Shown here: positions 37,759 to 45,346 of the stretch, piece after piece
How the letters are laid out: every line of letters starts with the position of its first letter
Numbering within the stretch: position 1 is the first letter of the stretch
Source: Desulfosporosinus hippei DSM 8344
Lineage (GTDB): Bacteria; Bacillota; Desulfitobacteriia; Desulfitobacteriales; Desulfitobacteriaceae
DNA length: 64,000 nt
NCBI RefSeq assembly: GCF_900100785.1
Contig: NZ_FNCP01000010.1
Location: forward strand, 87,646-151,645
Direction: 5' to 3'
Notes under the pieces: model-generated
The model's input: only the letters and a program-made list of their open reading frames with translations
Told to the model about the DNA's origin: nothing
Database searches by the model: none
Translations under genes and position numbers: made by a program

Positions 37759-38340
37759 TTAGGATATCAGCAACGATCGAGTGGCTCTACGTACTTCTGC
37801 GAATGCATCAGGGGACTTTTCAATGTCTCCAGCCTGATCAATCCCACTATATAAGCATGCCTTAGAGTATTGAATATCCAACATATGGAACAAAGTCTTT
37901 ATGGATCGCTCTGCGCAATCAAAAACATTGGGCAACATTGTTCCTGCTGTAGAAATAAACAGACCCGTTCGCTTAGGCCCTACCGGCTTAACCAATGTTT
38001 GATTGAGTAGATATTTACGCGCCCAGAAGGTTTGCATTCGATCGATCATAGTTTTTGTTTGAGAATTAATCCCCATAAAATATATTGGAGCAGCAATAAT
38101 TAGGCGATTGCAGTTTATTAACTTGTCTTGAAGTTTCAAGATATCATCACGAATTACACAAATTCCTTTTGTGGAGCATGCTCCGCATCCTTGGCAAGGG
38201 TTAATCTTAAGATCTGTCAGATAAATCAACTCTGCTTGATGTCCCTCAGCGTGAGCATCTTTAATACTTTCTAGTAGTAATCTGGTCGTATTGCCGTTTC
38301 GGCGTGGACTACAGGCTATCCCTAAAACTGATAAATCCAT
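37759..38340 (-). CDS. Iron-sulfur flavoprotein (Isf-like, flavodoxin fold)
   Basis: This 193-residue cytoplasmic protein joins a flavodoxin-like FMN domain to one iron-sulfur cluster. The FMN phosphate loop is seen in CSPRRNGNTTRLL. The cluster ligands C49, C52, C55 and C61 form the compact CQGCGACSTKGIC pattern typical of Isf proteins of anaerobes. IIAAPIYFMGINSQTKTMIDR is the usual second FMN loop. Such proteins reduce O2, peroxide or act as electron carriers; the partner here is unknown. It has a GGAGTG site before the ATG. Confidence 0.85.
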   Translation of the reverse strand: MDLSVLGIACSPRRNGNTTRLLLESIKDAHAEGHQAELIYLTDLKINPCQGCGACSTKGICVIRDDILKLQDKLINCNRLIIAAPIYFMGINSQTKTMIDRMQTFWARKYLLNQTLVKPVGPKRTGLFISTAGTMLPNVFDCAERSIKTLFHMLDIQYSKACLYSGIDQAGDIEKSPDAFAEVRRATRSLLIS

Positions 38341-38378
38341 ATGTCTTCACTCCATTCATTAATTACTCGCTAAGTACA

Positions 38379-38413
38379 AAAGCGAGGTTCTTAGCTCTTA
38401 AGAATCTCGCTTT
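38379..38413. terminator. Bidirectional terminator-like hairpin
   Basis: AAAGCGAGGTTCTTA pairs with TAAGAATCTCGCTTT with a GT wobble around a GCTC-type loop. It would end the minus-strand micro-gene at 38517-38621. Confidence 0.7.
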
Positions 38414-38516
38414 CATATTTGGCTTTTTCCGAATGGGTCTAAGCTAATTAGGTTACACTTTAGGATTAGAATCCGGGTCAAAATACCGCTCCCTTTCTGT
38501 AACTATCTTATATTAC

Positions 38517-38621
38517 TTATCCATTTTCATGAATTCGCCTTTGGATCTGAGTTGGCTTGATTGATTCTAGTCCCACAGACTCCAAAATTGCATTAATCAT
38601 TAATTGATCTTTTTGTGTCAT
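38517..38621 (-). CDS. 34-residue small protein
   Basis: A short frame runs from an ATG with AAAGGA nine bases upstream (an earlier ATG at 38627 is too close) to a TAA stop. The peptide begins MTQKDQLMINAILESVGLES and ends RRIHENG; it is one amphipathic helix followed by a basic helix. A terminator follows about 100 bases downstream. It is unlike any family I recognise. Confidence 0.5.
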   Translation of the reverse strand: MTQKDQLMINAILESVGLESIKPTQIQRRIHENG

Positions 38622-38824
38622 AAGCATTCTTCCTTTCTGTTTAAGTTAACAACTGATTATATATTTTTTTGTACCGAATTACAAGTATCTAGAAAAAATA
38701 ATATAAGTTTACAACAGGAAGAATTTCATTACTGACTAGACAAACAACATTCTTATCTGTTGCACAAATACCGACCCGCTTTTAATTATCCAGACTCAAA
38801 TAGTTTATGCACTGAATATTAACT

Positions 38825-39694
38825 TTATGACAATTCAACACACATTTCATATTGGTTTGCAGTTGGGTTTATCCCATACGAGCGAAGAGCCGTGGAAATC
38901 CAATCATTAGGTTGATTGATAAGCGACAAGATAGAATCTGTGCGATGTAGGATCGCCGAGAGAATTTCCTTTGCTCCCGCTAAGTTAGAACTCCAAACAT
39001 CAAGCAATAAACCAGACTTATCACCGCTAAGCAAGGCGCCAGCAGTTTCAGAATCATTTAGAAATGCCTTATAAGTGCTATAACGTCTTAGATACCCTTC
39101 TCTTCTCTGCCAAGCAGGGCTGAAAAAAGAGTGACTACGATTAATAAAATACTCATCTAGTGTAGTCGAGAACACCGGAGGAATCCTAAGAATTTCATTT
39201 TTAAACTCCTTAATATTCAGGGTACGATAGACATTAAGTTGGCGAGTGTTGACAAACCCTACCCCTTGATAAGCTTTACGTGCATAATTCTGTTCTAATA
39301 CTTCCAAGTAAATTTTTTTCAGAAGGATACTTTTTGCCAAATTTAATTGTGAACCCAGTAATATTTTAAAAAGACCATTATTACGGTATGCAGGGTCAAT
39401 ACAAGCCCCAGCAATCCATCCCTCATTTTTATCAATGGCAAGCAAAGTAAATCCTACAACACGCCTGTCGTGGTAAATGGCTGTGGAATATTCCAAAGAA
39501 ACTCGACTTAACTCAAGCCAAACTTTCATATGTTCTCTAGAATATGACATATTATAATAATAACCAAGCCAACAGCGATTCCATATTTCAGTAATATCCT
39601 GCAAGTTAAGATTCGAAAGTGTTTCAACATGTACATTTCTAATATTTATCTCCAAAATTATATCCCACAATTCTGTATTTGTTTTAAGCTTCAT
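38825..39694 (-). CDS. GNAT-family acetyltransferase, two-domain
   Basis: This 289-residue protein has a GNAT acetyl-CoA-binding domain in its first 165 residues: VGFTLLAIDKNEGWIAGACIDPAYRNNGLFKILL is the pyrophosphate loop region, followed by KIYLEVLEQNYARKAYQGVGF. The last ~110 residues form a separate region containing GDKSGLLLDVWSSNLAGAKEILSAIL that looks like a second, degenerate GNAT-type half. The start ATG has only a weak site, so the true start could be slightly later. It is divergent from the M18 peptidase gene. Confidence 0.75.
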   Translation of the reverse strand: MKLKTNTELWDIILEINIRNVHVETLSNLNLQDITEIWNRCWLGYYYNMSYSREHMKVWLELSRVSLEYSTAIYHDRRVVGFTLLAIDKNEGWIAGACIDPAYRNNGLFKILLGSQLNLAKSILLKKIYLEVLEQNYARKAYQGVGFVNTRQLNVYRTLNIKEFKNEILRIPPVFSTTLDEYFINRSHSFFSPAWQRREGYLRRYSTYKAFLNDSETAGALLSGDKSGLLLDVWSSNLAGAKEILSAILHRTDSILSLINQPNDWISTALRSYGINPTANQYEMCVELS

Positions 39695-39718
39695 AGTATG
39701 AGTGATTATTATTAGTAT

Positions 39719-39735
39719 ATACTTGATTTCAAGTA
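39719..39735. promoter_or_regulatory. Palindrome between the divergent GNAT and M18 genes
   Basis: TACTTGA-TT-TCAAGTA is a perfect 7-2-7 palindrome placed about 15 bases before the -35 box of the peptidase promoter and just upstream of the acetyltransferase start. It could be the site of a regulator of both genes. Confidence 0.4.
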
Positions 39736-39749
39736 CAGGAAATAATTAT

Positions 39750-39778
39750 TTGCCACTTGCCTAATATTTACTTATAGT
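39750..39778 (+). promoter_or_regulatory. Sigma-A promoter of the M18 peptidase gene
   Basis: TTGCCA (39750-39755) and TATAGT (39773-39778) are spaced by 17 bases, with a start about 25 bases before the ATG at 39808. Confidence 0.65.
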
Positions 39779-39807
39779 TAAATTATGATGAGAAAGGTGG
39801 TATGTAA

Positions 39808-41130
39808 ATGACAACTTCATATATAAGTAAGAAGGAACTAGTATTTGCTCAAGAACTACTTGACTTTATTGAACAAAGCCCATCGTCTTTCCATGCCGTA
39901 GACAGTATAAAAACCCTCCTAATCCCAGAAGGATTTCAGGAATTATCATTGTCAGACAAATGGACATTACACCCTGGCGGAAAGTATTTTGTTACTCGCA
40001 ATAATTCTGCACTTCTGGCCTTCATTGTTGGCTCGGGGGAACCGGAGGAACATGGTTTTCGTCTCGTTGCAGCTCATACAGATAGCCCTACCTTCCGCGT
40101 CAAACCCTTACCCGAGATGTCAGTCGAGGGTAAATATCTTAAATTGAATGTTGAGGCCTATGGTGTCCCGATCCTTAATACTTGGCTGGACCGCCCTCTT
40201 TCACTGGCAGGTCGCATAATTAAACGGGGGGTTTCTCCGTTTACGCCTGAAAGCATTCTTTATCGTAGTCCTCAGCCCTTGCTAGTCATCCCGAATATAT
40301 CGATTCATATGAACCGCAGGGTAAATGAGGGTTTAGAATTAAATAAACAAAAGGATATGCTGCCCTTATTGGCGCAAATCACCGAAGGTTTACAAAAAGA
40401 AGGGCTCCTGATTTACCATCTTGCCAAAAAGCTGAACTGTCTGCCAGAAGATATCCTAGACTTTGACCTATTCTTGTATGAAGCAGAAAAAGGGTGTCTT
40501 GTAGGACTTCAACAAGAGTTCTTATCAAGTTCACGTTTAGATGATTTAGCTATGATCCATGCGGGAGCACAAGCCATGGCCATGGCAAAACAGACATTAC
40601 CAACTCAAATGCTCATCTGCTTTGACCATGAGGAATGTGGCAGCACAACAAGGCAAGGTGCAGCATCACCTCTGCTTCCTCATGTATTAGAACGTATTAT
40701 ACTTGCCCTTAAAAAAGATCGTGAGGCATATTTTCGTGCCATTGAGCATTCGTTTCTAATTTCTGCTGATATGGCACATGCTCTTCATCCTAATGCCAGC
40801 GAAAAGCATGATCCGATTAATCATCCAGTTCTTAACGGCGGTCCGGTTATAAAAATAAGTGCCAATCAAAGTTACACCACTGATGCTGAAACTTCAGCAA
40901 TTTTTTCTTCCCTCTGTGAAGCTGTAGATGTTCCCGTTCAGAAATTTGTAAATCGGTCCGATGAACGCGGAGGATCAACCATTGGACCTATATCTAGTAC
41001 ACAGCTAGATATTCGTGCCGTAGATATTGGAAATCCTATCTTAGCTATGCATTCTGTTCGCGAGCTTGGAGGCGTCAAAGATCACTTAGCAATTACAAAA
41101 GTCTTAAGTGCATTCTATGAATCTATTTAA
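39808..41130 (+). CDS. M18-family aminopeptidase
   Basis: This 440-residue zinc aminopeptidase removes N-terminal, often acidic, residues from peptides in the cytoplasm. The metal and active-site motifs are in order: VAAHTDSPTFRVKP, SSRLDDLAMIHAG, CFDHEECGSTTRQGA, ISADMAHALHPN and the C-terminal LAMHSVRELGG, as in yeast and bacterial M18 enzymes. The loop NQSYTTDAETSAIF is also conserved. An AGAAAGGTGG site lies upstream of the ATG. It is a single gene divergent from a GNAT acetyltransferase. Confidence 0.9.
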   Translation: MTTSYISKKELVFAQELLDFIEQSPSSFHAVDSIKTLLIPEGFQELSLSDKWTLHPGGKYFVTRNNSALLAFIVGSGEPEEHGFRLVAAHTDSPTFRVKPLPEMSVEGKYLKLNVEAYGVPILNTWLDRPLSLAGRIIKRGVSPFTPESILYRSPQPLLVIPNISIHMNRRVNEGLELNKQKDMLPLLAQITEGLQKEGLLIYHLAKKLNCLPEDILDFDLFLYEAEKGCLVGLQQEFLSSSRLDDLAMIHAGAQAMAMAKQTLPTQMLICFDHEECGSTTRQGAASPLLPHVLERIILALKKDREAYFRAIEHSFLISADMAHALHPNASEKHDPINHPVLNGGPVIKISANQSYTTDAETSAIFSSLCEAVDVPVQKFVNRSDERGGSTIGPISSTQLDIRAVDIGNPILAMHSVRELGGVKDHLAITKVLSAFYESI

Positions 41131-41179
41131 AGGCACAGGCTATTCAGGAGGTCATCTCTCTACTACAAATCACATTTCT

Positions 41180-41596
41180 CTATAACGAAGAGCTATTTGT
41201 AGTGCCTGAATGTTGTTTATGTAAATCCATTTCATAGATTTTAACAATCATGCTTGACAACTCATCCCCAGAAAAAGGCTTGACGATATAATCTCGAGCA
41301 CCAGCCACCATTGCACTTACTAAGTATGCCTGTTCACTTTGAACTGACATGATAATAACCGAGCAATCCGGCACACGTTGGACAAGAAGTTCAGTGGTAC
41401 GTATTCCATCCATTTCTGGCATATTTATGTCCATCAAGATAATATCCGGTCTTTTGGCTTCAGTAAACAATATCGCTTCAGATCCTGATCCAACATCACC
41501 TAATACCTCAATATCATTTTTAAACTGAAGCAACCGCCGGATACTATTCCTGGTGTCACTGATATCATCGACAATCAATACACTGATGCGTTTCAC
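41180..41596 (-). CDS. Stand-alone receiver-domain response regulator
   Basis: This 138-residue protein is a single CheY-like receiver domain: acidic D10/D11, phosphoacceptor D56 in ILMDINMPEMDG, and Lys in YIVKPFSG. It ends with a short Ser/Thr tail, and no output domain is present. Translation starts at GTG after AGGAGG. The sequence resembles receiver domains found at the N-terminus of pilus-type AAA proteins and chemotaxis regulators. No kinase is adjacent. It ends close to, and opposite, the M18 gene. Confidence 0.85.
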   Translation of the reverse strand: MKRISVLIVDDISDTRNSIRRLLQFKNDIEVLGDVGSGSEAILFTEAKRPDIILMDINMPEMDGIRTTELLVQRVPDCSVIIMSVQSEQAYLVSAMVAGARDYIVKPFSGDELSSMIVKIYEMDLHKQHSGTTNSSSL

Positions 41597-42047
41597 AGTA
41601 GTCCTCCTAACTTTCAGTTATAAAACAATGTGGAATCTACAATAGTAATCATATTTGACTCGCATGTGTCTCCTCTGAGTGAAGAACCCTACTGCTTGCA
41701 GTAGGGTTAGTTTTAAACGCAACCTTAGAAAAGGAATCTTGACGGGAATATCAAACTCTTTTAAGATTATTCAATTCTGAGACTTCTAATTTTTCAGGTA
41801 TTCCTTATTCTACTTCTTCTGTGGGGCTAGACTCCGGTAATAATTCTGTACTATTACTTCATATTATAAGTCCGGATTATATATCAAGATATAAGGCAAT
41901 AGTCGCAAAAACGCAAAGGAAGTCCTAGTCTTTGGTCCTAACTTTCTGAAGCCTGTCTTCATGCCCTTACCTAACAAAGACCTCTAGATAAAACAAAAAT
42001 AGATAGGGCTTGGAGCTCTACCTACTGTTGCTATATGTATTCTTCTA
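41597..42047. other. Intergenic stretch with a small hairpin
   Basis: No gene is supported in these 451 bases. A 10-bp perfect hairpin (AACCCTACTG/CAGTAGGGTT, 41685-41708) is followed on the plus strand by AGTTTT and may be a terminator-like element. Confidence 0.5.
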
Positions 42048-42284
42048 CTATTGAAGACTAGATAAACATTTTTGTACAAATTCCGGGGCATAGTTGCTGC
42101 GCACTGCAACAACCTGATCAGATGTTGAACTTAATGGTAAAAAGATTGCCACCACTTCAGTAAGGTCATAGATTTTTTCGCCGCTAAACTGGCATATCAA
42201 ATAACCATTTTCTATCAAAAGAGCTTCAAGTCTCTGAATGCCAACAATTCTATCTGGAAGTGTTCCCATATAATTATGACTCAT
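42048..42284 (-). CDS. Small hypothetical protein
   Basis: This 78-residue acidic protein starts at the ATG at 42284 with an AGGTGA site seven bases upstream; a GTG nine bases earlier overlaps that site. It contains alternating strands and helices (RLEALLIENGYLICQFSGEKIYDL and VAIFLPLSSTSDQVVAV) and no membrane segment. I do not recognise it. It is isolated between two gene-poor stretches. Confidence 0.55.
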   Translation of the reverse strand: MSHNYMGTLPDRIVGIQRLEALLIENGYLICQFSGEKIYDLTEVVAIFLPLSSTSDQVVAVRSNYAPEFVQKCLSSLQ

Positions 42285-42527
42285 CAATATCACCTGTCTT
42301 TCGGTTTTTAGACTTTAGAATTAGGATTAACCTTTAGTTAATAAGTTGTTAGGCAATTTTATTCTTATGCAATTAAACTGATTATTATTACAAAACAAAG
42401 ATTTCTCGTGTTTCTAGCCATATCTTTAACAATCTGGCATTGCACTCATTATTTCTCATAAATACCCATTTTTACTATTATTTATTATAAAATATAGAAT
42501 ATAATGGGTTTCATACCATAACCAGGA

Positions 42528-42556
42528 TTGACTAATATTTGGTATTTAGTTATAAT
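42528..42556 (+). promoter_or_regulatory. Strong sigma-A promoter of the zinc-ribbon gene
   Basis: TTGACT (42528-42533) and a perfect TATAAT (42551-42556) are separated by 17 bases. The predicted start near 42563 gives a 5' leader of about 105 bases. Confidence 0.85.
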
Positions 42557-42562
42557 TAAGAT

Positions 42563-42660
42563 GCTCGAAGTACTTGAGGATTTCCAAAAAGCTTCTCGAT
42601 TGCCTAAGGCTGTGGGAAGATACAGAACTTCCCATGTCGCGGGTAATAAGATTTCGGAGG
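42563..42660 (+). promoter_or_regulatory. Structured 5' leader of the zinc-ribbon gene
   Basis: The leader contains a 7-bp hairpin, TGGGAAG/CTTCCCA (about 42613-42634), between the promoter and GGAGG at 42656-42660. The leader is unusually long and GC-richer than surrounding spacers. No known riboswitch consensus was recognised. Confidence 0.4.
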
Positions 42661-42667
42661 TTTTTTG

Positions 42668-42970
42668 ATGTTTAGTGACAAAGTTTTGGTATGTAAAGAA
42701 TGTGGTCGTGAATTTGAGTTTACAGCCTCAGAGCAGGAATTCTACGCAGAAAAAGGGTTCACTAATGAGCCAGGTCGTTGCCCGGAATGCCGCGCTGCCA
42801 GAAAACAAAATAGAAATAATGGCGGCGGATATTCTCGTCAACCTCGTGAAATGTTCTCAGCAATTTGTGCTACCTGCGGAAAAGAAACCACAGTCCCTTT
42901 TCAGCCCTCTGGCGATAGACCTGTTTATTGCAGAGACTGCTACCAACCAAGATCACGAAACAACTGGTAA
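42668..42970 (+). CDS. Two-zinc-ribbon small protein
   Basis: This 100-residue protein carries two CxxC...CxxC zinc ribbons: C9-K-E-C12 with C38-P-E-C41, and C66-A-T-C69 with C88-R-D-C91. A short Asn/Gly/Arg-rich linker joins them, and the end is basic and Asn-rich (QPRSRNNW), which suggests nucleic-acid binding. GGAGG lies seven bases before the ATG. A strong consensus promoter and a ~105-base leader suggest high or regulated expression, as for cold-shock-like proteins. The biological role is not known. Confidence 0.8.
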   Translation: MFSDKVLVCKECGREFEFTASEQEFYAEKGFTNEPGRCPECRAARKQNRNNGGGYSRQPREMFSAICATCGKETTVPFQPSGDRPVYCRDCYQPRSRNNW

Positions 42971-43030
42971 CAGTAAATAATATGTTTCCTGTCAATTTAT
43001 TGATTAACTATATAGTTTTACTAATTACAA

Positions 43031-43070
43031 AAAAACCCATCCTAAACCATAAAATTTAGGATGGGTTTTC
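43031..43070. terminator. Bidirectional terminator
   Basis: AAAACCCATCCTAAA pairs perfectly with TTTAGGATGGGTTTT around CCATAAAA-type loop bases. It lies between the convergent zinc-ribbon and nitrilase genes. Confidence 0.85.
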
Positions 43071-43085
43071 TGTTCGATCACTGGA

Positions 43086-43937
43086 TTATCTGTCTATGAT
43101 GTCTAATTCGATGAGCTCGCGATAGAGTTCTTTTCTTCGATCAGCAAGAAAGAAGCTATCTCGCATAGATGTTCGCTCCGGACGACGGATATGATTGATC
43201 CTCTCTGCTGATAGGGTAGCAGCAAGAATTCCGTCCTCCCCAATTTTCGCTTGCTCAAACAAGTCACCTTTGGGCCCAACAATAATTGCCCCGCCACTAA
43301 ATTTTTTGGATTTTCCGTTATTCCCGACTAAATTACAGGCACCTATATAGACAGAATTATCATAGGCTCTAGCACCAAGGTATCTCATCCAGATCTCTTT
43401 ACGGTCTCCTGCTACTAATGGTGAAGCATGAGGCGCAAATAATACCTCAGCCCCTTTGAGAGAATAAATTGCAGCAGTTTCAGGGAAATGCCAATCCCAA
43501 CATATCCCAACTGCAAACGAAGTACCATGAGCTGTAAAAATCGGAAAATTATCTCCGGGTGAAAAGAATTCTAACTCACTACGTCCTAAATGAACTTTGC
43601 GATATACCTTAGGTTCCTCATCAGGTGTCAAGATAACATGGGATATATAAGGCTTATGCTCCTTTGCATTCTGCTCAACCATACCAACTAGAAGGGTCAG
43701 TCCCAGGTCTATTGAGCACTCTTTTAGATGCTTAATCCACGTACTTTCCAAGGAGTTTGCTATCTCTGAAGCATGATTAGGAGAATACCCATTCAGGGCA
43801 CATTCCGGAAAGCATAGCAAGGAGACCTCCTGCTTTTGAGCATTTTCAGCTAAATGAATGATATTATTAAAGTTCCGTTCAGTCTCCCCCACTATTGATT
43901 CCATCTGAACGAGTCCGATTCGGCAATCATCTTTCAT
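43086..43937 (-). CDS. Carbon-nitrogen hydrolase (nitrilase superfamily)
   Basis: This 283-residue enzyme has the catalytic triad of the nitrilase fold: Glu in LLCFPECALNGY, Lys in VYRKVHLG and Cys in VGICWDWHFPE. Such enzymes cleave amides, carbamoyl groups or nitriles. The LysR gene just upstream (46 bases) may control it. The ribosome binding site before the ATG is weak, since AAAGGAAGG is about 18 bases away. Substrate cannot be assigned. Confidence 0.85.
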   Translation of the reverse strand: MKDDCRIGLVQMESIVGETERNFNNIIHLAENAQKQEVSLLCFPECALNGYSPNHASEIANSLESTWIKHLKECSIDLGLTLLVGMVEQNAKEHKPYISHVILTPDEEPKVYRKVHLGRSELEFFSPGDNFPIFTAHGTSFAVGICWDWHFPETAAIYSLKGAEVLFAPHASPLVAGDRKEIWMRYLGARAYDNSVYIGACNLVGNNGKSKKFSGGAIIVGPKGDLFEQAKIGEDGILAATLSAERINHIRRPERTSMRDSFFLADRRKELYRELIELDIIDR

Positions 43938-43982
43938 CTTATCTTGTGCTCGTCCTTCCTTTTATCTCTAAGCGGCTAATTC

Positions 43983-44924
43983 CTATTCCATATCGACGAT
44001 TTCATTATAATCTCTGCTTAAAACATCTGAAAGTAACCTGTGATCATGAAGCAGGTTTATCAAAATACGTTCATCTTTTGTTTGCGAAGTCCTGGCATTA
44101 GTAAGGATACTTAGAGGTCGATAAATAGGGGCATCTTGAATCTTTAAAGTTTTAAATAGTTTTTGATCTGCTTCTCGGCTAACTGTTAAGGAAGATATTA
44201 TAGTAATTCCTAGACCCGCTGAAACCAATTGTTTAATCGCTTGAGTACTGCCCAACTCCATTGAGACGTTTAATTGATCTGGATCCATTCCCCTCTCTTG
44301 GAGTGCCATCTCCATTACCTTTCGTGTTCCTGAACCATCCTCTCTTGTCACTAAGCGTTCATTGGGAAGTTCAGCAAGAGTAATGCTTTTCCGTGATGCC
44401 CAAGGATGAAAATTTGATACTACTACAACCAACTCGTCTTCCCAAAAGTTTTCGACATTTAAATCCTTGTGCTGTGGAACCGGCCCCTCAATTAAACCGA
44501 TATGTATCTTCTTTTCAAGGACATCTTGTGAAATTGACTCTGTATTGGCTATCTTCACCTTAAAATCTACATCAGGGTGGGTTTTAAATAAAAAGGCTAA
44601 AATATTGGGAAGAATATACTCGCCAATTGTTAAAGTAGATCCGAGATAGATCAATCCCCGTTGATCCTTAGCAAGAGCGCTAATTTGCTCTTTAGCATTG
44701 GATAAAATATCCAATACACTACGTACATGCGCATAAAAGATTTTTCCCTCTTTAGTTAGAGTTACACCTTTATTAGTACGATCAAAAAAGCGCGCACCAT
44801 ATTGATTCTCTAAATTTTGAATCTGTAAACTAATACTTGGTTGACTCATATGCAGCTTTTTCGCAGCTAAAGTTATGTTTCTAGTTTCTGCCACCTCTTT
44901 GAAGACAAGAAGGTGTTGTTCCAT
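43983..44924 (-). CDS. LysR-family transcriptional regulator
   Basis: This 313-residue regulator has the N-terminal winged helix-turn-helix (RNITLAAKKLHMSQPSISLQIQNLENQYGARFFDR, about 14-48), a linker helix, and a periplasmic-binding-type effector domain (about 90-300) with SLTVSREADQ near its end. It resembles the CysL/CbbR group. AAGGGG lies nine bases before the ATG. It is followed by the nitrilase gene on the same strand, which it may regulate. The effector is unknown. Confidence 0.87.
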   Translation of the reverse strand: MEQHLLVFKEVAETRNITLAAKKLHMSQPSISLQIQNLENQYGARFFDRTNKGVTLTKEGKIFYAHVRSVLDILSNAKEQISALAKDQRGLIYLGSTLTIGEYILPNILAFLFKTHPDVDFKVKIANTESISQDVLEKKIHIGLIEGPVPQHKDLNVENFWEDELVVVVSNFHPWASRKSITLAELPNERLVTREDGSGTRKVMEMALQERGMDPDQLNVSMELGSTQAIKQLVSAGLGITIISSLTVSREADQKLFKTLKIQDAPIYRPLSILTNARTSQTKDERILINLLHDHRLLSDVLSRDYNEIVDME

Positions 44925-45346
44925 GATGATGTATCCCCTTCCTAGATCCCTTATATAATTAGCTCTCTCTACAAATCATTGCAAATACATTAAGCTATCA
45001 CTATTATTAATAATCGTTGTAAAAATAAGGCCTACAAAAGCTCCATAAAAAATTGGTGCTTACATCCAATCATAAAGAAATATAATGAAAAGATTCCCCT
45101 TCCCTCCTAGGTATATTAAAGAAATATTTTTCCATCATTACAAATGGATCAATCTCTATTAATATAATATCACCCAAATCAGTTATTAGCCAGATGGAGA
45201 CTAATCTTTTCGAAAAAAAGGTTTATAGTAATAGGAAATAAGCTAAATCAATAATAAAAGCCTTCCAATATTGGAAAGCTTTATTATTATTGATTAGTAT
45301 AGTGATTTTTAATCAATAGAAACTTAAGAACTATTTAAAATTCATA
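44925..45346. other. Intergenic stretch between the LysR gene and dsrN
   Basis: No gene is supported in these 422 bases. They contain the dsrN terminator at 45252-45292 and, presumably, the promoter of the LysR gene. Confidence 0.5.
45252..45292 (-). terminator. Terminator after dsrN
   Basis: AATAATAAAAGCCTTCCAATATTGG self-pairs with CCAATATTGGAAAGCTTTATTATT with one mismatch. It ends in alternating AT/T-rich sequence on the minus strand. It marks the end of the ferredoxin-dsrABDN transcript. Confidence 0.75.

Noticed and set aside
42561..42668. 35-codon frame ending in TGATG before the zinc-ribbon gene, first read as a leader peptide
   Set aside because: Its ATG lies at or before the transcription start predicted from the strong promoter, and it has no ribosome binding site.
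42675..42980. Second 101-codon frame overlapping the zinc-ribbon gene
   Set aside because: It is a plus-one shadow of the zinc-ribbon gene, which has the promoter, ribosome binding site and paired cysteines.
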